From the NCBI RefSeq assembly GCF_023887685.1, contig NZ_JAMWMR010000014.1, forward strand, positions 62,001 to 126,000: a stretch of DNA of 64,000 nucleotides. Reading direction: 5' to 3'. Positions 1-8,439 of this stretch are shown here, one piece after another (the stretch's first letter is position 1; every line of letters begins with the position of its first letter). The DNA comes from Streptomyces macrolidinus. GTDB lineage: Bacteria; Actinomycetota; Actinomycetes; Streptomycetales; Streptomycetaceae. The notes under the pieces were generated by a model, which had not been told where the DNA came from, made no database searches, and saw only the letters and a program-made list of their open reading frames with translations. A program made the position numbers and the translations under genes.

Positions 1-81
1 TCCGACCGCTCGGGTTACATGGACGCATGACGAACGAAGCCACACCCCTGGCCGGTGGCTGCACCCGCGCCGGGACCGAAC

Positions 82-2241
82 TCAGCCCGCAGCGGCGAGG
101 ACCAGCGGAAGGACTTGGCCGCTGCCCGCCTGCCGGAGAAGGCGGGCGGCGACGGCGAGGGTCCAGCCGGAGTCGGTGCAGTCGTCCACGAGCAGGACCG
201 GGCCCGAAGAACGCTTCAGGGCATCGGCCAGCTCCTCGGAGACCGTGAAGGCCCCGGACAGTGCCCTGAGACGTTGGGCGGAGTTGCTGCGGTGTGCCGT
301 GCGAAGGCCGCTCGGCTCGGTGTGGGTCAGAGTGCCCAGGAAAGGAAGGTGCCCGATGGCCGCGATTCCCTGCGCGAGGGAACCGACCAACTGCGGGCGG
401 GCCACGGACGGTACGGCGACGACTCCTACCGGCCGGGCAGAGGCGTCCGGCACGTCCGGCGCCCAACCCCCCGCAGAGCGTGCCCAGTCGGCGAGGACGG
501 CCACCGCGGCCCGCAGCACGTCGTCGGGGACCGGCCCGTCCGGCGCGTTCTCGGCCAGCAGAGGGCGCAGCCGGTTGCCCCAGCCGATGTCCGAGAGCCG
601 CCCCAGGGCGCGCCCGGTGGAGCACTGTTCCCCGGCCGGGATACGGCCCTTGAGGTCGATACCGAGTGCGGGCATGCCCGTGGGCCACATCCGGCGCGGC
701 TCGATCTCCACGCCGGGGCGGTCCAGTTCCTTCACCGCTCCGGTCAACGCCTCCGCCGAGACGGACGACTCGGCCCACGCTCCCGCGCAGTTGTCGCAGC
801 GGCCGCACGGGGCAGCACCCTCGTCGTCCAACTGGCCGCGCAGGAACTCCATACGGCACCGGGTCGTGCTCACGTAGTCCCGCATGGCCTGCCGCTCTGC
901 CGCCCGCTGCCGCGCCACCCACGCATAGCGCTCGGCGTCGTAGACCCACGGCCGGCCGGTGGAGATCCAGCCGCCCTTGACGCGTTGGACCGCCCCGTCC
1001 ACGTCGAGCACCTTGAGCATGGTCTCCAGACGCGTGCGGCGGAGGTCGACCAGGGCCTCCAGGGCCGGTACGGACAGCGGCCGTCCGGCGTTGGCGAGGG
1101 CCGAGAGCGTCTGACGTACCTGCTCTTCGGGCGGGAACGCGGTGTCGGCGAAGTAGCGCCAGATCGCCTCGTCCTCCTTGCCCGGCAGCATGAGCACATC
1201 GGCGTGCTCCACCCCGCGGCCCGCGCGGCCGACCTGTTGGTAGTAGGCGATCGGAGAGGACGGTGAACCAAGATGTACGACGAAGCCCAGATCCGGCTTG
1301 TCGAAGCCCATACCGAGCGCGGAGGTCGCCACGAGCGCCTTGACCCGGTTCTCCTTGAGGTCGTCCTCGGCCTGGAGCCGGTCGGCGTTCTCCGTACGGC
1401 CGGTGTAAGAAGCCACCTTGAAGCCGCGCTGCTTCAGGAAGGCGGTGGCCTCCTCGGCCGCGGCGACGGTGAGGACATAGATGATCCCGGAGCCCGGCAG
1501 CTCGTCGAGGTGCTCGGCGAGCCAGCCCAGGCGGTGCGCCGCGTCCGGCAGCCGGACGACCCCGAGCCGCAGGCTCTCCCGCTCCAGCGAGCCACGCAGC
1601 ACCAGAGCCTCCCCGGCACCGGTACCCAACTGCTCGGCCACATCCGCCGTGACGCGCGCGTTGGCGGTCGCCGTGGTGGCCAGCACCGGCACACCGGGGG
1701 CGAGGTCGCCGAGCATCGCCCGCAACCGGCGGTAGTCAGGCCGGAAGTCGTGGCCCCAGTCGGAGATGCAGTGCGCCTCGTCGACCACCAGCAGACCGGT
1801 CGTGGCCGCGAGCTTGGGCAGCACCTGGTCACGGAAGTCCACGGAATTGAGGCGTTCGGGGCTCACGAGGAGTACGTCGGTCTCACCACGCTCGACCTCC
1901 GCGTAGATCGTCTCCCACTCCTCCGGATTGGCCGAGTTGATCGTGCGTGCGCGGATACCGGCCCGCTCCGCGGCCTCGACCTGGTTACGCATCAACGCCA
2001 GCAGCGGCGAGACGATCACCGTGGGACCGGAGCCGCGTCGGCGCAGCAGGGCGGTGGCGACGAAGTACACCGCCGACTTCCCCCAGCCGGTGCGCTGCAC
2101 CACCAGAGCACGCCGACGCTCCTCCACCAGGGCGGCCACCGCCTGCCACTGGTCCTCCCGCAGCCGCGCCGCACCCTCCGGGGCGCCGACCAGCTCGGCG
2201 AGGACGGCATCGGCTTCGGCACGCAGCTCCAGGTTGTCCAT
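82..2241 (-). CDS. recQ: RecQ-family ATP-dependent DNA helicase with C-terminal phosphoribosyltransferase-like domain
   Basis: The product is 719 aa from an ATG preceded by GGGGGT; an in-frame start 14 codons upstream is less likely. It is a superfamily 2, 3'-5' DNA helicase. Visible elements are Walker A TGWGKS (about 51-56), DEAH (154-157) inside VVDEAHCISDWGHDFRPDY, motif VI QQVGRAGR (about 335-342) and a RecQ zinc site with C462, C479, C482 and C485. After the zinc/winged-helix part, no HRDC domain is seen. Instead residues of about 590-719 end in LLVDDCTDSGWTL (about 683-695), which fits the PRPP-binding loop of type I phosphoribosyltransferases. The helicase assignment is secure. The PRTase-like tail is inferred from one motif and its flanking strand pattern, and its activity is unknown. 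Confidence 0.93.
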   Translation of the reverse strand: MDNLELRAEADAVLAELVGAPEGAARLREDQWQAVAALVEERRRALVVQRTGWGKSAVYFVATALLRRRGSGPTVIVSPLLALMRNQVEAAERAGIRARTINSANPEEWETIYAEVERGETDVLLVSPERLNSVDFRDQVLPKLAATTGLLVVDEAHCISDWGHDFRPDYRRLRAMLGDLAPGVPVLATTATANARVTADVAEQLGTGAGEALVLRGSLERESLRLGVVRLPDAAHRLGWLAEHLDELPGSGIIYVLTVAAAEEATAFLKQRGFKVASYTGRTENADRLQAEDDLKENRVKALVATSALGMGFDKPDLGFVVHLGSPSSPIAYYQQVGRAGRGVEHADVLMLPGKEDEAIWRYFADTAFPPEEQVRQTLSALANAGRPLSVPALEALVDLRRTRLETMLKVLDVDGAVQRVKGGWISTGRPWVYDAERYAWVARQRAAERQAMRDYVSTTRCRMEFLRGQLDDEGAAPCGRCDNCAGAWAESSVSAEALTGAVKELDRPGVEIEPRRMWPTGMPALGIDLKGRIPAGEQCSTGRALGRLSDIGWGNRLRPLLAENAPDGPVPDDVLRAAVAVLADWARSAGGWAPDVPDASARPVGVVAVPSVARPQLVGSLAQGIAAIGHLPFLGTLTHTEPSGLRTAHRSNSAQRLRALSGAFTVSEELADALKRSSGPVLLVDDCTDSGWTLAVAARLLRQAGSGQVLPLVLAAAG

Positions 2242-2640
2242 ACCCCCATGCAACCCGATTCCGAGGGCCACCGGCCAACTCACTCAGCGTGACAACCGCC
2301 TTGCCGACGGTGCGCCTGTGCCCTCGCCTCTCGGGGTGTGGCCACGAGATACCCCCAACCGGCAGGGCAGGAGAGCGCGTTGACGCTGATCCGTGTTGCG
2401 TACGCGCGGCCGGCCTCTGCCCAAGAGCACGTCTGCACAGGCCGACAGGGGATGTAGGTCACATATCGCCAGAAGGCGAGCAGCGGTTCATCGCGCTCGT
2501 TGCCGCATGTCCGTTCGACGGGGAGAATCGAGGTCCGCTCCCCGCGCGGCTCGTCCGTGATCCGGCAGAGCTCCGCCGTGGTGGGCGCTCCCCCAGTCCG
2601 ATCCCGCCCGCCCCGTGAGCGGGTAGCCGAAGGGAGGACC
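2242..2640. other. Intergenic region between divergent recQ and an uncharacterised gene
   Basis: About 400 bases with no supportable gene. It must hold the promoters of recQ (leftward) and of the uncharacterised gene at 2641 (rightward). I saw no convincing -35/-10 pair, no LexA box and no strong hairpin. The only clear signal is the Shine-Dalgarno AGGGAGGA just before 2641. Confidence 0.5.
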
Positions 2641-3273
2641 GTGACCTTCGGATTCACTTCGTCCTCACCAGCATCCCTGTCGGTCGCCGCCGAACCGTCC
2701 GCCGCCTCGGCTCCCTTGGCCCGGATACTCGAGCCTGCGGAGTGGGCAGCCGCCGGGATTCCGCTGCTCCGCAACCCCCGAGAGATCGTCGGCGCGCTGC
2801 ACGCCCTGCATCAGCCACGGCACTCCACGGCCGTCGTGGCCGTTCTGGATCCGGACGGACGGCTGCGGGCGAGCGCGTCGTTCACCCGGCTCCCCGCCCC
2901 GGCGGACGGGTGGGTGCTCCGCAACGCGCTGCTCGCCCGGTTGCGTCAGGTCATCCCGCACGATCTACGGCGGCGGGCTCCCGTACGGACCGCCGTGCTG
3001 CTCTACTGCCGTGAGGGCGAGGCGCGTTGGACGGAGGAGGACGGGGCGTGGATGTGGGGCCTGCGGGACGCGTGCACGCTGCACGGGCTGCGGTGCGGTG
3101 CGTACATCACGCTGACGCGTGACGGCTGGCAGGTGCTCGGCGAGGGCCGGGGCGGACGCCACCCCAACGCGCAGTCATCGCCGGGAGCATCCGCTCCGCC
3201 GGGGGCACCGCCACCGCTCCCGCTGACCGGGGGCGCCGCCTCGGAGGTACTCCGCCGGGCCACCGCCCGCTGA
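2641..3273 (+). CDS. Uncharacterised protein (210 aa)
   Basis: I do not recognise a named family. The GTG start at 2641 is chosen because AGGGAGGACC lies just upstream; the frame stays open further upstream but without a better site. Residues of about 25-160 look like one compact alpha/beta domain, including AVVAVLDPDGRLRASASFT and a strand RTAVLLYCREG followed by a helix rich in Trp and Asp. The last 40 or so residues are Gly/Pro/Ala-rich and probably disordered. There is no signal peptide or membrane segment. The core pattern could fit a RadC/JAB-like or DNA-repair accessory fold, but no metal motif is evident. It is divergent from recQ and transcribed towards the convergent 3484-4089 gene. 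Confidence 0.75.
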   Translation: MTFGFTSSSPASLSVAAEPSAASAPLARILEPAEWAAAGIPLLRNPREIVGALHALHQPRHSTAVVAVLDPDGRLRASASFTRLPAPADGWVLRNALLARLRQVIPHDLRRRAPVRTAVLLYCREGEARWTEEDGAWMWGLRDACTLHGLRCGAYITLTRDGWQVLGEGRGGRHPNAQSSPGASAPPGAPPPLPLTGGAASEVLRRATAR

Positions 3274-3460
3274 ACGCGGCGACCTCGCAGAGGCTGTCCC
3301 GGTCCGTGGCGATGCCACATCGGCCAGGGTTGGTGCGGGCACAAGCCGAAGCGACCTCTGTGCCGGGGGCGTCGACGCGACCCCCTCACCGCCCCCGGCC
3401 GAGACCCGGACCGAACCCGGTGACCGGGTTCCGGACCTGCGGCGCGAGGACGGAACGCGG

Positions 3461-3483
3461 GTGGTCCGGCAGTGCCGGACCAC
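3461..3483 (-). terminator. Hairpin after the 3484-4089 gene
   Basis: An 11-bp perfect inverted repeat, GTGGTCCGGCA and its complement around one central G, lies directly after the stop codon of the minus-strand gene. As RNA it would fold as a 9-bp stem with a 5-nt loop. There is no U-tract, which is usual in Streptomyces terminators. Confidence 0.6.
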
Positions 3484-4089
3484 TCAGACTCCCGCGCCCA
3501 GCACCGAGTTGATCTGCTGCGGGTTGCCGCAGACGATCAGCAGGGCATCGGCCCGGCCGAGCGCCAGGGGAAGCGACGTGGCGACAGTGGCGTCGTCTCC
3601 GCCGTTGACGGCGACCACGACCACCGGGCGGCGGGCGGCACGCGACGCGACGGAGGCGTCCGCGTAGAAGACGTCGTCACCGGCCTCGTGCTGGGCCCAG
3701 TAGGCGGCTTCGCCGAAGGACAGTTCGTGCGCGGCCCACGGGTGCGGATCGCCGGTGGTGATCACCAGCACCTCACCAGGGGCGCGACCGGAGTCCAGCA
3801 GCAGGTCGACGGCTTCCTCGGCGGCGTCCAGCGCGCCCTCGGCGGAGGCCGGGACCAGTTGGATCTGCGGGGTGGAAGCAGGAGCGGACGGCCCTGGCTT
3901 CGCGGGCTCGTGCGAGCCGCGCTGAGCCGGCACGGGCCGAACGGGACCCGGACGACCGGGACGCGCAGGGGCCGCGGGGCGGGGGCCGGGTACAGGACGA
4001 GGGGTCGGCGCGGTGCGGCCGCTGGCCGGAGTGACGCGGGGACCCTGGGCGCTCTCGTGAATCTGAGACTCCTCGGGAATGAGAGGCAT
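3484..4089 (-). CDS. Uncharacterised Pro-rich protein (about 201 aa)
   Basis: No named family recognised. The start is uncertain. The ATG at 4089 gives MPLIPEESQIHESAQGP but has no clear Shine-Dalgarno, and an in-frame ATG at 4140 would add 17 residues. The N-terminal third is a Pro/Arg/Ala-rich, probably disordered linker. From about residue 85 there is a folded alpha/beta region with EGALDAAEEAVDLLLDSG, EVLVITTGDPHPW and RRPVVVVAVNGGDDATVA, ending with DALLIVCGNPQQINSVL. The alternating beta strands and glycine turns suggest a small Rossmann-like or ADP-ribose/nucleotide-binding fold, but no catalytic signature is evident. It sits 70 bp downstream of rnhB on the same strand and is probably co-transcribed with it. 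Confidence 0.7.
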   Translation of the reverse strand: MPLIPEESQIHESAQGPRVTPASGRTAPTPRPVPGPRPAAPARPGRPGPVRPVPAQRGSHEPAKPGPSAPASTPQIQLVPASAEGALDAAEEAVDLLLDSGRAPGEVLVITTGDPHPWAAHELSFGEAAYWAQHEAGDDVFYADASVASRAARRPVVVVAVNGGDDATVATSLPLALGRADALLIVCGNPQQINSVLGAGV

Positions 4090-4158
4090 GAGCTGATTTT
4101 TATCAAACGCCGATACGAGACGCGTCGGCGGGTTGCACATGAGTGCGATCGGAACCGG

Positions 4159-4860
4159 TCAGAAGTCGAAGCCGAGCTGGCCCTCGATCTCCGGCGCGGT
4201 TCCAGCCGCCCAACTGCGGACCTTCTTGAGATGCCGCCACTGGGGCAGCGCATCAAGATACGCCCACGACAAGCGGTGGTACGGGGTGGGGCCCCGCTCC
4301 TCCAGCGCGGCCTTGTGCACGGGCGACGGATACCCGGCATTGGCAGCAAAACCGAAGTCTGCATGGTCGAGGCCCAGTTCGGCCATCATTTTGTCGCGGT
4401 GAACCTTCGCGATCACCGAAGCCGCCGCGACCGCCACACACGACCGGTCACCCTTGATCACGGTGCGCACTCTCCAGGGCGCCCCCAGATAGTCGTGCTT
4501 GCCGTCGAGGATGACCGCGTCGGGGCGGACCGGCAGCGTCTCCAGGGCGCGCACCGCCGCGAGCCGGAGGGCGGCCGTCATCCCGAGGTCGTCGATCTCC
4601 TCCGGGGAGGCATGGCCGAGGGCGTACGCCGTCACCCACTTCTCCAGCAGCCCGGCGAGCTCGGTGCGGCGCTTGACGGTGAGCAGCTTGGAGTCGGTGA
4701 GGCCCTCTGGCGGTCGACGCAGGCCGGTGACCGCGGCGCAGACGGTGACCGGGCCGGCCCACGCACCGCGCCCCACCTCGTCGACACCGGCGATGACCTT
4801 CGCTCCGGTCGTGGCGCGAAGGGAGCGCTCGACGGTGTGAGTAGGGGGTTCGTACGGCAT
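4159..4860 (-). CDS. rnhB: Ribonuclease HII
   Basis: The product (233 aa) is a type 2 RNase H that nicks RNA-DNA hybrids and removes ribonucleotides misincorporated into DNA. The signature GVDEVGRGAWAGP supplies the Asp/Glu metal ligands near the N-terminus, followed by DAVILDGKHDYL with the third Asp and the expected downstream acidic patch. The ATG at 4860 is chosen because AAGGA lies seven bases upstream; the longer frame adds 36 non-conserved residues. It is next to the Pro-rich uncharacterised gene on the same strand. Loss of rNTP fidelity connects it loosely to the ribonucleotide reductase block further along, but no shared regulation is seen. Confidence 0.95.
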   Translation of the reverse strand: MPYEPPTHTVERSLRATTGAKVIAGVDEVGRGAWAGPVTVCAAVTGLRRPPEGLTDSKLLTVKRRTELAGLLEKWVTAYALGHASPEEIDDLGMTAALRLAAVRALETLPVRPDAVILDGKHDYLGAPWRVRTVIKGDRSCVAVAAASVIAKVHRDKMMAELGLDHADFGFAANAGYPSPVHKAALEERGPTPYHRLSWAYLDALPQWRHLKKVRSWAAGTAPEIEGQLGFDF

Positions 4861-5034
4861 GGCGTCCTTAGCGTACGCCGCCGGGATCCCTGCGCGACAC
4901 CCCGGTTTCCCCTGACGCCCGAGCACCCCGCTCCGCCCCCTTCCCGAAGGCGGCCACGGGACGGCCACAGGACGGGCGCAGGGCGGGCGCGGGATCGCGC
5001 CCCAGCCGTGTCCGCGCCGACCCGAAGGCCCGGT

Positions 5035-5658
5035 TCAGTCGCCTTCCGGCCGCAGCAGCGGAACCATCAACTGGTCGATCATCTCCTCGAGATCCCGCTC
5101 GCACCATTCACTGCCGCACACCTTCGCGCGGTACATCATCATCGCCGGGATGACATCGAAGACGTACTCGTTCGCGGCGCCACCGCGCACCTCCCCACGC
5201 TCTATCCCGCGGATGGTGACCTCACGCAGCAGCTTCGAGGTCGGCTCGACGAGACCTTCGAAGATCACGGCGTGGAAGCGTTCAGCCTGGAGCGTGTCGC
5301 ATTCGTGAATCACCGAGCGAAGCGCCAAACCGGGGCACGAGTACATCACCTCCCGCGCCTGCCGACACAGCGCCAGCAGATCCTCGCGCACGCTCCCGAG
5401 GTCGGGCGCCCGATCGAGGCGCGGCAGCGCCGCCTGGAGCGCCGCCGCGACGAGTTCCTCCTTGGACGACCAGCGGCGGTAGACCGCGGCCTTGCCGGTC
5501 TGAGCGCCGGCCGCGACCCCCTCCATGGTGAGGCCGTTCCAGCCGACGGTACCGAGCTGCTCCAACACGGCGTCGAGGATCGCGCGTTCGAGCACGGCAC
5601 CGCGCCGGCGCAGAGAGACCGGCTGCGCGGACGCGGCCGTCGGGGACGAAGTAGCCAT
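5035..5658 (-). CDS. TetR/AcrR-family transcriptional regulator
   Basis: The product (207 aa) is a dimeric ligand-responsive repressor. After a low-complexity N-terminus, residues of about 20-65 form the TetR helix-turn-helix: ERAILDAVLEQLGTVGWNGL, then MEGVAAGAQTGKAAVYRRW and SSKEELVAAAL. The C-terminal two thirds is a helical ligand domain with no recognisable specificity. The start has GGAG nine bases upstream. It is divergent from the DHA2 exporter at 5876, and the 217-bp gap holds two near-identical palindromes (5784-5803 and 5833-5852) that are the obvious operators. By analogy with TetR/efflux pairs it probably represses both itself and the exporter until the exported compound binds. 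Confidence 0.93.
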   Translation of the reverse strand: MATSSPTAASAQPVSLRRRGAVLERAILDAVLEQLGTVGWNGLTMEGVAAGAQTGKAAVYRRWSSKEELVAAALQAALPRLDRAPDLGSVREDLLALCRQAREVMYSCPGLALRSVIHECDTLQAERFHAVIFEGLVEPTSKLLREVTIRGIERGEVRGGAANEYVFDVIPAMMMYRAKVCGSEWCERDLEEMIDQLMVPLLRPEGD

Positions 5659-5783
5659 CTGTACATCTCCGTTGAGCGTGGGGACGGGGATTGCGAGGCC
5701 CGTGGGACTGCGGCGACTACAGGGACTGCAGGGACCACAGGGGAAGCGGCGAGCGGGTGGGCGATGTCGTTGGAATCGAATTC

Positions 5784-5803
5784 AGTGAACGCTTGCGTTC
5801 CCT
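5784..5803. promoter_or_regulatory. Probable TetR operator, copy 1
   Basis: AGTGAACGCTTGCGTTCCCT is an inverted repeat with 8-bp arms and a 4-bp spacer, with one mismatch compared with copy 2. Its position between the divergent regulator and exporter supports an operator. Confidence 0.75.
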
Positions 5804-5832
5804 AAAGGGGATTGCTTACCGTTGGACGTGAC

Positions 5833-5852
5833 AGTGAACGCGGCCGTTCACT
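5833..5852. promoter_or_regulatory. Probable TetR operator, copy 2 (perfect palindrome)
   Basis: AGTGAACGCGGCCGTTCACT has perfect 8-bp arms around CGGC and lies 24 bases before the exporter GTG. Its centre is 49 bp from that of copy 1, close to five helical turns, so both sites face the same side of the DNA. Confidence 0.82.
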
Positions 5853-5875
5853 AACTCACCTGTGGGGGACTCTCC

Positions 5876-7423
5876 GTGACAACCTCTCCGTTACTCCGGG
5901 ATCAGAAGCAGGAAGCCACGCGCCGGGAAGGGCGTCCGGGCATCGCACTCGCCGTCATCGTGGCCTGCCAACTCATGGTGGTACTCGATTCGACGATTGT
6001 GAACATCGCGCTGCCGCACATTCAAGGCGCGCTCCGATTCAGCACCACCGATCTCACGTGGGTGATCAGCGCCTACACGCTCACCTTCGGCGGTCTGCTG
6101 CTGCTCGGCGGCCGGGCCGGTGACATCCTCGGGCGGCGTCGGGTCTTCATGACCGGCATCCTGCTGTTCACCTTGGCCTCGCTGCTCGGCGGACTGGCGC
6201 AGGAGCCCTGGCAGTTGCTGACCGCGCGCGCTCTCCAGGGCGTGGGCGGGGCCATAGCGTCGCCCACCGCGCTGGCGCTCATCACCACGACGTTCCCCGA
6301 AGGCCCCGCGCGGAACCGCGCGTTCGGCATCTTCGCCGCGGTATCGGCCGGTGGCGGCGCGATCGGCCTGCTGGCCGGCGGCATGCTCACGGAGTGGCTC
6401 GACTGGCGCTGGGTCCTCTTCGTCAACGTACCCATCGGCGCCCTGATCGTCGTGCTCACACCGAAGTTCATCAGCGAGTCCCCACGCCACCCGGGGCGCT
6501 TCGACATCGCGGGTGCGCTCACCTCGACGCTCGGCATGGCATCCCTGGTGTACGGCTTCATCCGCGTCTCCGAGGAGAACTGGCGGGACAGCCTGGCCCT
6601 CGGGTCCTTCGCCGCGGCCGTCGTGCTGCTGACCGCGTTCGTCTTCGTCGAGAGGCGGGCCGTGGAACCGATCACCCCGCTCAGGATGTTCGCCGACCGC
6701 AATCGCTCCGGCACGTACGTGATCATGCTGAGCCTGGCCGCGGCGATGTTCGGCATGTTCTTCTACATCGTGCTCTTCGTGCAGAACGTGCTGGGGTACA
6801 CGCCGATTTCGGCGGGGGTGGCCTTCCTTCCGGTGACGGTGGCGATCGTGGCCGGCGCGGGTCTGTCGCAGCGGTTCCTGCCGGTGCTGGGTCCCAAGCC
6901 GTTCATGCTGACGGGCGCCACACTGGTGGTCATCGGACTGGTCTGGCTCACGTTCATCAGCCCGGACAGCTCGTACGTCACGGGGGTGCTCGGCCCGATG
7001 GTGACGTTCGGCTTCGGCATGGGTCTGAACTTCGTGACGCTGACGCTGACCGCGGTCTCGGGCGTGGCCCCGCACGAGGCGGGTGCGGCCTCGGGTCTGC
7101 TCAACACCACACAGCAGGTGGGCGGTTCGCTCGGCCTGTCCATCCTGACCACGGTGTTCGGCACGGCCAGCCGCAGCGAGGCGGACCGGCAGATACCGAA
7201 GTTCCTGGCGAACGGGACAGCCGAGCAGAAGGCGGAGTTCGCGAGGACGCGTCAACTGCCGGCTCCTTGGGGGCACGAGGTCCTCGCGCACGGCATCTCG
7301 ACGGCGTTCGTCCCGGCCACCGTGATGGCCGTACTGGCCCTGGCCACGGCCGCGTTGGTCATCCGCGTACGCAAGAGCGACCTGGCGGCCCTGTCCGGCA
7401 CGGCGGGACCGGCCGCGGGCTGA
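5876..7423 (+). CDS. DHA2-family (EmrB/QacA-type) drug/proton antiporter
   Basis: The product (515 aa) is a 14-TM major facilitator exporter. Visible features are the first helix VACQLMVVLDSTIVNIALPH (the DHA2 motif D1), the loop 2-3 motif GGRAGDILGRRRVF, the antiporter motif C region in TM5 (VSAGGGAIGLLAGGMLTEWL), and further hydrophobic segments up to about residue 500. The GTG start at 5876 follows GTGGGGGA. The length fits the family. It is divergent from a TetR regulator, with one operator immediately in front of its start, so derepression by a substrate drug is the likely control. The exported substrate cannot be read from the sequence. Confidence 0.94.
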   Translation: MTTSPLLRDQKQEATRREGRPGIALAVIVACQLMVVLDSTIVNIALPHIQGALRFSTTDLTWVISAYTLTFGGLLLLGGRAGDILGRRRVFMTGILLFTLASLLGGLAQEPWQLLTARALQGVGGAIASPTALALITTTFPEGPARNRAFGIFAAVSAGGGAIGLLAGGMLTEWLDWRWVLFVNVPIGALIVVLTPKFISESPRHPGRFDIAGALTSTLGMASLVYGFIRVSEENWRDSLALGSFAAAVVLLTAFVFVERRAVEPITPLRMFADRNRSGTYVIMLSLAAAMFGMFFYIVLFVQNVLGYTPISAGVAFLPVTVAIVAGAGLSQRFLPVLGPKPFMLTGATLVVIGLVWLTFISPDSSYVTGVLGPMVTFGFGMGLNFVTLTLTAVSGVAPHEAGAASGLLNTTQQVGGSLGLSILTTVFGTASRSEADRQIPKFLANGTAEQKAEFARTRQLPAPWGHEVLAHGISTAFVPATVMAVLALATAALVIRVRKSDLAALSGTAGPAAG

Positions 7424-7509
7424 GCAGCCACAGGATGTGCGGCCCTGCCCGGTCCGCACGGCCCGGGGTGCCCGTCCTCGGCCACCGGACCTGAGGCCCG
7501 GCTGGTCCG

Positions 7510-8427
7510 CTACGTCGACGAAGGTGCCCAGTCAGGCAGTGGTTCCGCCCGTTCCAGCCAGTGCGCGGGCGGTGTCCCGGCCTTCTCGGCGGCCACCACT
7601 CCGCCGACGATGGCGCAGGTGGTGTCCACATCGCCGCCCACCTGGGCCGTCGTCCAGAAGGCCTGTTCGTAGTCGCCGAGGGCGCGCGCGGCCGACCAGA
7701 GCGCGAACGGCACCGTGTCGTGCGCGGTCGTACGCCGTCCGCAGCCCAGGACGGCCGCGACCGTCGCCGCGTCGCCGTAGTCGAGCATGTCGCGCGCCCG
7801 CCGCAGCCCGGCGCCGACGGCGCTCTTCGGGACGAGGGAGATGACGCCGTCGAGCAGGGCCTCGGCGCTCGGCGGACCTGCCGGAGCGGCGACGAGGGCG
7901 GCAGCCGCGGCGACGGCCATGGCACCGGCCACGGCCTCGCGGTGCTGGTGGGTGGTGTACGCGGAGATCTCCGCCTGGTGGGTGGCCTGCTCGGGCTCGC
8001 CCGCGTACCAGGCGCCCAGGGGCGCGATCCGCATCGCCGCGCCGTTGCCCCACGACCCCTGCCCCTCGAACAGCGCGGCGGCCAGTTCACGCCAGTCGCC
8101 GCCCTCGCGGACCAGCCGCAGCAGACGGTTCACGGCGGGTCCGTAGCCGCGGTCGAAGTCATGGTGCTCGGCGAAGGAGTGGGCCAGCGCGTCCTGGTCT
8201 ACACGGCGGTGCAGGACCAGCACGGATACGACGGAGCAGGCCATCTCCGTGTCGTCCGTCCACTGCCAGCGGCCCGACGGCAGCTCGCGGCGCTTGAGCA
8301 GCGGATAGTTGGCGGGAACGAAGAACTGTGAGCCCAGCGCGTCCCCCACCGCCAGTCCGCGCAGGCTGGCCAGGGCGCGCTCCAGGCGCCGGGAAGGGAA
8401 GTCTGCGGTCGAGAAGTCAGCGGTCAT
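7510..8427 (-). CDS. ADP-ribosylglycohydrolase family protein
   Basis: The product (305 aa) belongs to the DraG/ARH fold, which removes ADP-ribose from proteins or small molecules using two Mg ions. The N-terminal GLAVGDALGSQF and RWQWTDDTEMACSV carry the TDDT-type metal-ligand motif, and VGGDVDTTCAIVGGVVAA near residue 270 supplies the second Asp/Thr cluster. All catalytic signatures look intact. The start codon ATG follows GGCAGGG and lies 12 bases downstream of the histidine-phosphatase gene, so the two form an operon. The target is unknown; no ADP-ribosyltransferase is visible in the window. Confidence 0.92.
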   Translation of the reverse strand: MTADFSTADFPSRRLERALASLRGLAVGDALGSQFFVPANYPLLKRRELPSGRWQWTDDTEMACSVVSVLVLHRRVDQDALAHSFAEHHDFDRGYGPAVNRLLRLVREGGDWRELAAALFEGQGSWGNGAAMRIAPLGAWYAGEPEQATHQAEISAYTTHQHREAVAGAMAVAAAAALVAAPAGPPSAEALLDGVISLVPKSAVGAGLRRARDMLDYGDAATVAAVLGCGRRTTAHDTVPFALWSAARALGDYEQAFWTTAQVGGDVDTTCAIVGGVVAAEKAGTPPAHWLERAEPLPDWAPSST

Positions 8428-8439
8428 CGCCCTGCCACT

